From: Chrysolina oricalcia
Lineage: Eukaryota > Arthropoda > Insecta > Coleoptera > Chrysomelidae
Assembly: GCA_944452925.2 (NCBI GenBank)
Contig: OX101808.2
Span: forward strand, 14,383,762-14,447,761
DNA length: 64,000 nt
Reading direction: 5' to 3'
This document shows, in pieces, positions 55,952 to 64,000 of the stretch. How positions within the stretch are numbered: position 1 is the stretch's first letter; every line of letters begins with the position of its first letter. The notes under the pieces were generated by a model, which saw only the letters and a list, made by a program, of their open reading frames with translations, searched no databases and was not told the DNA's origin. Both the position numbers and the translations under genes were made by a program.

Positions 55952-56634
55952 AATAATAAATGTTTTTGTTCCTTCATCATTAAAAATAAATATGTGTTGT
56001 TTTCAATATTGAAAAATATCTCCTATTTTCTGAACTTGAAATGAAATATGCTATTCCAAGTACTTATGCGGTGTTTTGTTTTCCTTTCTCCAATTACTTC
56101 ACACCAGAAATGAGTAGGATGCTTCATTCAATGAATGTAGTCGAAAAACGACCGCAAACACGAACCAATGAAATATATTAATATGATAAATGTTTTTGTT
56201 CTTTCATCATTAAGAATAAATATCTGTTTTCAATATGGAAAAATATCTCCTATTTTCTGAACTTGAAATGAAATATGCTATTCCAAGTACTTGTGCGGTG
56301 TTTTGTTTTCTTTTCTCCAATTACTTCACACCAGAAACGAGTAGGATGTTTCATTCAAGGAATATAGTCGAAAAACGACCGCAAACACGAACCAATGAAA
56401 TATATTAATATAATAAATGTTTTTGTTCTTTCATCATTAAGAATAAATATCTGTTGTTTTCAATATTGAAAAATATCTCCTATTTTCTGAACTTGAAATG
56501 AAATATGCTATTCCAAGTCCTTATGCGGTGTTTTGTTTTCCTTTCTCCAATTACTTCACACCAGAAATGAGTAGGATGTTTTATTCAAGGAATATAGTCG
56601 AAAAACGACCGCAAACACGAACCAATGAAATATG
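55952..56634 (+). repeat. ~228-bp tandem repeat, 3 units
   Basis: Units start near 55961, 56191 and 56418 at tgtttttgtt and contain atctcctattttctgaactt, gcggtgttttgttttc and gtcgaaaaacgaccgcaaac. They differ by a few percent. The third is cut after caatgaaatatg. No ribozyme core was found in it. Confidence 0.85.
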
Positions 56635-57851
56635 GGTGTCTAACAAAGTGTAGATAAAATTGCCGGCGACTGAAAGAAACAAAATTGAATAATTATGATA
56701 ATGTGGAAATACGATTTTCATAGAACGTGATAGAAAATGAGGAATATCTGTAGCAAGAAACAACGTCATTTCTGGAGCAATTTACTAGGTGGCCACGGAA
56801 ACATGGCCGCCCTTATAACTTTTTAGTCGTTTGAGATTTTTTTAAATTTGGAGGGTTCATATAACATCTTATTTTGCACCAATTGATATGATTTTGCTCT
56901 TTGAGTCACTTTCAATATTGACATAGTATCAATCTTTCCAACATGCTCTTTCTGTTAGTATAATCCACTATATTTTAGCTGTAACCAAAACGAAAATACC
57001 AAGGGGTATATTCCATTATGTTAATCAATTGACAGAGAAATAGCAAACCAAGATCACTCGGTGTTGTCCTACTGAAAAACTAGCTTTTAGGTAGTTTACC
57101 TTCATTCTCCATAACTTTCAATTTTCATGTGGCTCACTCTGTATATTTCCACACTTTCGGATCCAGAAAATCATTTCACAACAGTAGTGAAAGTTCCTGG
57201 GGAACATTTCATAAGAGTTAATTTGATTCGATTTTTGGATTCAGGACTATTATAAAATGTATTGTTTTCAGTTTATTTTCTTCGGAAAAATTAAATTCAT
57301 ACCATTCCGCAAATTGCTTGTCTGTTATCAGCTTTCCATGTAACCGTAAATGATTTATGTATTATAACTTTGATTTTCCAGAATAATCTTCATGTAATCC
57401 AGTCATATAGCATTTGTCAATATCCAATCCAATAAATTAATAGATAAAAATTGATGCTCCAGTCAGGAAATTTTTCAAACTGGTAGAGATTAAAAAAGAA
57501 TTAGAGACGAAATAATTTTTCTTTATGTTTCTGTCGAAAAATTCAAACAAATAAAATGGAAATTATTTGAAAAATGTGTGTATTTTATCAATGAGTCATT
57601 TGATATCAAGATAATGAGTTTTATGCTGAAGAACAAAATGTAAGTATAGCGAATTAAACTGAAAATAAAAAATTGTAATCACTTCCATTCGCCTTTAACC
57701 ATTATTTATTCAAAAATACATGAATAATGGTTCAAACATGAACACTAAGTATATAAAAATAAGTACTTGACATAAGCAAGTCACAAATGAAATAAGCACA
57801 GATAATGATTTGTGGAACATGGTTCAATTTATTTGGTTGTATATTGAATAC
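56635..57851. other. No recognised gene
   Basis: AT-rich intronic sequence; nothing supported. Confidence 0.4.
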
Positions 57852-59012
57852 ATACAGAGTGTTCGAAACTCGATGGCCTATCAGACGTTTCTGCCGAGCC
57901 CTTCAAAATTTGGTTTCTTAATAATTGGTGATTAGTGTTTCATCTTTTGAGTGTAGTTTTTCGATGTCCTGTGTATAAGTTGTGTCAGAGGAAATTTGTT
58001 CTCCATCATACATCTGGGTCGTTGAAAATTTGTGGGCCCGTATCATTCCCTCCACTTCGGCCAATGGCCTATTGTGGCTCTATTTTATAGTTACTTGAGA
58101 TTACTACAAGTGGTGGAAAACTATCATTTTCGAGGTTTTTTTAGGAAGCTGCATGAACAGATTCATAGCGCGTCCGAGCTTTTGTCAGCAATTATTTAGG
58201 TCTTCAAATTGGTAATTTCTACTCATTGTAGTTGCATGGGAATACCATTTCAAGATAGAAATAGCATATTATTCAATTTCACATAAGTTGTGATCATTGT
58301 ATTTTGACACTTCAAAACATCAAAAAAAACTCGCGTTTTGTTGCAATAAAAAATATTGCACAGCCAGTAAAACCAATAAAATTCTTTGTTTAAAAAATGA
58401 ATCGATTTGAAAATCATACTATATGCAAAATATGCGTGAAATTGTCTGATGTAATGATCAATCATCGTACCATGACTTATTTATTCGCATTAATAGAGGA
58501 TTGTGACCCAACATGAAGAAAGAAAATTTGTTCCTTATTGTCCACGGATATTTCCATCTAAACTACGCAAAATTGACAGTATTTAATGGGAAAAAGGTAA
58601 ATAAATTAGTGTCTAAATATTATATATAATTTATTAGCCATAGACAATTAATTTAAAACATTCAAAGTCCTGCATTTTTGCCATTAAGAAGAGAGGAGGT
58701 GTCCAAAGAATATAGAAAACATCTTAGCTTTGTAATCAAAATATATCAAAACTAAAAATTATGTGAACAAATAAAAACCAGTCTGTCAAAAATGGTCTGT
58801 TATTGTAAGCGTCAAAAAATTTCCAGTATAATTCGTTGTTGGGTATCCCACGAGAAAAAAATTTCCACAAAAATACCTCCATTGCCATGGTGATCTGTCA
58901 AAATAACGTATTTGATTGGTTCAAAATTACAGGTGTGGAATTTTCAAATTAATTCAGTGTCCCGTTCTTCAGAAACGTCTTAGAGGCAATCGAGTTTGGA
59001 ACAACCGGTATA
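57852..59012. mobile_element. 1.16-kb TIR element related to the 2.3-kb foldback
   Basis: gttcgaaactcgatggcct and agacgtttctg at the left are inverted at the right (cagaaacgtctta, ggcaatcgagtttgg). The same sub-motifs (cgatgg...agacgttt...gaac) form the ends at 2279-4488. No transposase. Confidence 0.6.
58805..58955 (+). repeat. Dispersed GTTGCCATGG-type repeat, copy 2
   Basis: Order: gtcaaaaaatttcca, attgccatgg, tttgattggttcaa, aggtgtggaattttc. Matches 3215-3360 (inverted) and 61440-61566. It lies inside the preceding TIR element. Confidence 0.6.
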
Positions 59013-60493
59013 AAGTGGACAAGATGCTCTTCGCAGCAAGTTGTCTTGACATAACGTGTTAAATCAATATTTCTACTTCAATGACATTATGCAAAATCGA
59101 AAACTTTAATGGATGTTTCTGTGTAAACATACGCCATTTTCATGAAACTAGGTCAATAAACCACAACATTCCTTCTAGAAGTTGGACCTTATTAAATAAA
59201 TGAGGACTGTCAATAACCAATTGCCGATCACTTATATAACTTTGAGACTCCACGTTAATGGGATACTGATGGTATCAACATGAGCAATTTGGATAGTCTA
59301 CTAGCAACTTTAATCAGCACCTAATTCAGTGGTAATTACGACAGGGCCCGCATCTAATCCATGCTATTCTGAGCTTTGCATTTTAATAAGAAATTCTAAC
59401 AGCTGTGAAGCTGTTGAAATTGCAGCGACATCGAAATAGCTTCCGGATCTCCCGTCTAAGGAATTCTCGACGTTTATGCAACAACATATCTGGGAAGTTT
59501 ATTTTGGAACTTCAAGACTCTGTAATTTGGGGTAATATTTTCAAATGTTAAATTATAGAACTGTATTATATCAAAGTAATTTAGGTAAAATTTCACAATA
59601 TGATCACCTAAGCGATCTAGCTGACAATTTCCCTTATATTATATAAACCAATCAAATGCCAGCAAACTCTCGTGGTGTTTCTAAGCAACACAGTTTTCGT
59701 GACAGCAAGGTGAAAGTATTTTTTGAAAATTCAGCATTTTATTGGGATATTAGTAATGACAATTTCCCTCATATTATATAAACCAATCAAATACCATCAT
59801 TTTTTGAATTAAAACCAATGAGAAAAGGACGTCTCGAAAACACAGTCTCCAGCCCGTGGTATTTTCAAATCGATGTTTCGCCTTATTCTCCTTATTTATA
59901 CGTTTCTATAGTTACAACATCACTGTAAATTTCGAAACGCGAGTTTGACGGATCAACTCTTCAACTGACATTAATAACAGAACAAACTGTGTTGCTGCGC
60001 AGGCTTTGCGCAGACCTACGCAGACTTTGCTGCGAGCATCTGCTCTGAATTCACTTCTTCATGTTCATACTTATAGTTTGGATAGCAAGGTTAGATTCGG
60101 TTTTGTCCCATTTTTTAAAATGGGGAAATTCGGTCCGTTAACCAAAACGTGGTAATTTCAAAGGCACGAAAATGCGTATCTTATTTTCAAATCAAACAAA
60201 TAAGAGTGGCATGTCATATATTCAAATGATATGTAGTGGTAATTTTCAATAAATGGTTATTCGTTGTTAATATCTGAAAAATAACTAATGTAATTTTCAG
60301 TTGTGATTATTTTAATCAAATTGCTAGTGTTTGTGCATTTGTACACAATACAACTGGGCATTTTTTCAATAAAGAAAGGTCTTCCATGCATTTCCGCAGG
60401 AAATTTTCTAGAGAATTATCGTTTGTGATGTATCTATACTCATCTGTGGAATTTTCACTTATAATATCACAATATCTTAAATTAATTCGTTAA
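59013..60493. other. No gene; one short direct repeat
   Basis: gacaatttccct then atattatataaaccaatcaa occurs at about 59625-59662 and again at 59758-59796. The GC-rich stretch near 59995-60040 repeats gcgcagactttgc-like pieces. Otherwise AT-rich. Confidence 0.45.
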
Positions 60494-61566
60494 GAAAATT
60501 TCACACCATAATTTGGAAAAAAATTATTAATCCAATCTGACATTTTGAATTAATTGCACTGCTTGTCAAGTCCACCATGTTTCGTTAAATATAAAATATT
60601 ACCAACTTTAGTTACACCAAATGCTAAAACTCAGATGGGTATTAGATCAGTCATCGCCCTTTTATAATTTTAGGTTACTAAAGGTGGTAAAAATGTATTT
60701 TTTGTCAAAGTAATCCATAACACTTCTAATGTAAAAAATATAATATTAACATGGTTTGTTGCAGTAGGTAGCCGTGATATAGGCGGCCATGCTTTTGACA
60801 GATGAGGTTTATATTGGTAAATTACATTGAGCTACTGTATAGTAAACCAGCAAACAAAGATATTCTTATGTAAAACATTTCTTGTAATCATTTGCGTTAA
60901 ACAATTTGAGAAAAATTAAATGCTTTGAAAAGTACAATTTATGTAAATACTGCAAAGAGTTGAGTCAAGTGCAAATATGTCATCCAAAATTAATATATTT
61001 AACGAATTTAATGAAAGATTGCGAACAGGAAGCGTTAGAGTCGAATGGTTTGTTTACGAAAATCCAAGAAAGTCTGCTGCAGATGTCAAGTAAATATGGC
61101 GTTTTGCGTAAAAGAGATTTGAACAAAATTATTTCGAAATATTACGTATGTGTCTTAAAACACAGACATCTAATTAATTCGTCACCTTCCTATTCACCAT
61201 TAAGAAGAGAAGATGGGTTAGAATTAAAGCAACATTTAAATCTTACTATGTTTGTAGATCCTACATTTTTTCAAATATAAATTGTTAATGCATAATAATT
61301 GAACAAATTTGTGTTTTCTGTTTAATGAAACTTTATAGCGAATAATAAATAATAATGTTAATTCTTATAGAAATTTTGCATTATTCACAGGTATATCTAC
61401 AATATTTAATGGTGGTAGATCATATGTAACCTCTTCAACTGTCAAAAAATTTCCACTTAAATATCGTGGAGCCACGTAAAACTTTTCGAAAATTTTTTTT
61501 AGTTGCCATGGTAACGTCAAAATTGAGGCATCTTATTGGTTAAAAAGAGAGGTGTGAAATTTTCAA
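60494..61566 (+). mobile_element. Element with GAAAATTTCACACC inverted ends
   Basis: gaaaatttcacacc at 60494 faces ggtgtgaaattttc at 61553-61566; ccaat boxes follow at similar distances. The right end is the dispersed gttgccatgg repeat. It contains an open frame (60906-61280). A target duplication is not evident. Confidence 0.5.
60906..61280 (+). CDS. Unrecognised 124-codon ORF
   Basis: The frame encodes a Lys/Leu-rich, probably soluble protein beginning MRKIKCFEKYNLCKYCKELS, with a CKYCKE pair of cysteines near residue 13 and a C-terminal half containing SKYGVLRKRDLNKIISKYYV. I do not recognise a family. It sits centrally between inverted ends, so it could be an element-encoded protein or a fragment of one. 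Composition is less AT-skewed than the surrounding junk frames. Chance openness cannot be excluded. Confidence 0.3.
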   Translation: MRKIKCFEKYNLCKYCKELSQVQICHPKLIYLTNLMKDCEQEALESNGLFTKIQESLLQMSSKYGVLRKRDLNKIISKYYVCVLKHRHLINSSPSYSPLRREDGLELKQHLNLTMFVDPTFFQI

Positions 61567-62440
61567 CAGAAATTATTCATTGAATTTCCAACGCATTTAT
61601 CTACTACTTTACAAATGCACTCTATACTATAGTTAGTATTGTATTAGTGATACAACTGTGTAAGGGATCAAAATTGAGTGAGCAAGCTCTGAGACTAATT
61701 TTTCAGACCAAATGGTTGAGTACTGATCTGTACTCTACTGATGCACCCCTCAATATCACAAGGAAATATTTTGAATCAAGTCAGTATTTTCTTTTTGCAG
61801 AGAAATGAGTGAGTCACGACCTAATGAATTTCTGAAATGGGGATAGCTAAGATAACAAGTTTCGAACAATGCGGGGTATTCAATTCACGGTATTATTCTT
61901 TAAACTGGTTAGGACACAATAAGAGTTTTCATCCACCCCAGAATAACTGCTGTGTACTTCCTGGAAACGACTCGGGTAGAAATAACGTAGCAAACTGGGT
62001 TGAAAACAGAGACGGTTCAAGGAATCATCCGTTTTGTTTGGTAACACTTTCAGGATGCCCTTTCCTTGAGAACAGTCGTATTTAAACGATAATTTCAGTC
62101 GCCGTATGGAACCCTTCTTTCATGCAATATTAGGACCAATGAGGGACGTATGCCTCGATAACACGCAGTTCCTAGCTTTTGAGCCGGTAATACCACTTGG
62201 CATGGCAACCACATATCCAAACAACAACGGAGAATAGAATATCATCTTGCTACTAATATGAATGTCAGTCTGACAGACTTCATGTCTATCAGGCATTATC
62301 TATAACAATTGAAGAATTCACGACAATGGAACTTTCCTTTACTCTGTTGGTTCGTGAAATTATCTCAATAACTACTACTCGTGCTCACAATACTATCGAT
62401 AATTCTGTCAGAAATATTAAACTCGATCAAATTGCTTTGA
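61567..62440. other. No recognised gene
   Basis: An 82-codon plus frame (61837-62085) has no motif I know. Confidence 0.35.
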
Positions 62441-62478
62441 GGTAACACCACTCGTCCTGAAGGACTCGTGGTGTTACC
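62441..62478. repeat. Hairpin GGTAACACCACTCGTCC
   Basis: ggtaacaccac pairs with gtggtgttacc, and an inner cgtcctgaaggac stem closes the loop. Similar to 27200-27245. It directly precedes copy 2 of the TIR element. Confidence 0.7.
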
Positions 62479-62496
62479 ATAGAAATATATATATTA

Positions 62497-64000
62497 TATA
62501 CTTACTCTAGAATGCTAATCCCCATGTCAAAAGTGTTGTAAAAAGTTCAGGCTAGTCCGCAATGCGCATGCGCGCCATTAGTGATTTTTGTAACAGGCCC
62601 GGTTTTAGTAAAATATTATGGTACTTGTGAAGATTAACAAATGTTAATTCTGAATCTCAGAGAATAAGGTTGGAAACCTCATTGTGCTTATACCTGTTAT
62701 TTAAATATTTTACATATTTATGATCCCGAATATTCAGCAAAGGCCATCAGAAAGTAGAGTACGGTTATTTTTCACCGCTCTGAAGCGACTGATTTTTGGT
62801 CACATCACATTCACTTTTCAGCTGTAGTTAACCAACAAAAACCTACGGAACCACCTCAAGCTGTCGGTGCGAATTTCAAGGAAGCACTGGATTGGAAAAT
62901 AAATTGAAAGAACAAAAAACTATGGAAATTTATTTCAGCTAATATCATGAATAATTTCAACTCAAATTGGATTTATAAAATTGGATGCTTGGAAGCTCGA
63001 GGTTTTTTCTAGAACGTTTCATGTCAAAATACGCAAGAGCATTTAATTTAAATCGTTTGAAGATATTAACATGCTATTTCTACGAGTATTTCTTGTTGTA
63101 TTACCTTAGTGCAATTTCCACAATGGGGGTGCATGAAAACGTGAGGCCAGAAGCATTTTCCTTACTATCAAAGAAAAGGACTTCCATATTGACATTAATT
63201 TTCTGAGGCCATTCTGTGTATGTTCAGTACTTTTAGTAGGAATCTAGAACTCGGTAATATAAGCGGTGTGGTAGAAAGTGGTATCACTCGCCATGCATGC
63301 TTAAGTACGCAGACACATTATTGGTACTGCACTAGGTTTCAAATCATTCTATTGTCGTTTTTACACGAATCTTCATGAAGAAAATGTCTGCCACAAATTA
63401 CAATTTTCTCACTCAAATGTTCTGATGGGCTTCTTAAAAACAATTACCATAAATCATGCCTTTTTTATCAAGCTAAAATAATATTTAAGCTATTTTGAGC
63501 AAAGCATATAGGTACATAAAAAATTTCATTATCTTCCAAAAATGATTTATTTCAGGTATTTTTCCCTTACACAACACTAAACAGTTCATTGTTGAAATAT
63601 GAAAGAATAACCAACGACAACAAACACCAAACAAAATGACAAGAGATAATCTGAAATTCTAAAAACCGTCTCTGTCTCTGACAAGAGTGACAGATCTTAG
63701 TGACAAGTCTTCCTGTTGATGTAAAAGCACTGTTGCACGGTCATTATAATTACAGTAGCATATGGTTCATTATTGTTTTAAATACATTTCTTTCGCGCCT
63801 AAAATTCGGAGTAATCTATCTCGAAAAGGTTCTATTCGGTTTTAAAAAGTCCTAAATGCTCTGTCAAATTTATCTCTTTCAAATGACATGTGTTTTATCG
63901 CCTCATAACAAAAAACTCTGAATTGGAACACCAAATTATTTTCAAACTTGGCAACGGTCTACCCAAACTACACTGATGACGCGCATGCGCACATCGTAAA
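62497..64000 (+). mobile_element. 2.1-kb TIR element, copy 2 (cut by window end)
   Basis: Starts tatacttactctagaatgct and aligns with 191-2210, lacking the 497-bp insertion. By comparison with copy 1, about 70 bp including the right TIR lie beyond the window. A frame at 62985-63206 (MLGSSRFFLERFMSKYARAF) stays open here but is broken in copy 1; its family is unknown. Confidence 0.75.

Noticed and set aside
55952..56634. Hammerhead in the 228-bp tandem repeat
   Set aside because: cgaaaaacgacc resembles part of a core, but no CTGANGA with a pairing stem II lies at the right distance on either strand.

Overview
This looks like a stretch of an AT-rich, repeat-loaded insect nuclear genome, perhaps a beetle, although the order is a guess. 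The evidence is a split gene with canonical GT-AG introns, insect-type non-LTR, Penelope-like, copia-like and mariner/pogo remnants, tRNA-derived SINEs, and many foldback and MITE elements. There are no bacterial-style operons.

Only one cellular gene is supported. Two plus-strand exons (15683-16087 and 54627-54804) encode the N-terminal hormone-binding domain and the first membrane helix of a class B GPCR, most like insect CRF-like diuretic hormone (DH44) receptors. The exons join through a split codon across a 38.5-kb intron. The rest of the receptor lies beyond the right edge.

Almost everything else is mobile DNA. 1-4.5 kb: a 2.1-kb TIR element (a second copy enters at 62.5 kb), a 497-bp insertion in it, and a 2.2-kb foldback. 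7.5-15 kb: mariner-like transposase wrecks, a 5'-truncated LINE with apparent target duplication, a foldback whose arms are short-period arrays, a 62-bp perfect hairpin and a SINE. 16-31 kb (intron): foldbacks, LINE fragments, a Penelope-like GIY-YIG fragment and a deleted tyrosine-recombinase element. 31.4-32.0 kb: two 299-bp tandem monomers, each with a complete hammerhead ribozyme. 34-41 kb: a copia-like remnant split by an almost intact 4.0-kb pogo-like transposon, followed by an 897-bp foldback. 41-54.6 kb: two more LINEs (one split by a 3.8-kb nest of MITEs), a hammerhead-bearing foldback and a second tyrosine-recombinase copy. 55-64 kb: a decayed THAP-like region, a 228-bp tandem repeat, MITEs, and a TIR-bounded element with a 124-codon ORF.

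The most notable finding is the tandem hammerhead repeat (31368-32004). It has the architecture of a metazoan retrozyme, in which the two cleavage sites release a unit-length RNA able to circularise. Further hammerhead or hammerhead-like motifs occur at 24.4, 40.9, 45.1, 47.0 and 55.8 kb, mostly in Penelope-like or foldback contexts. All homology statements come from reading motifs, not from a database search; boundaries of decayed repeats are approximate.
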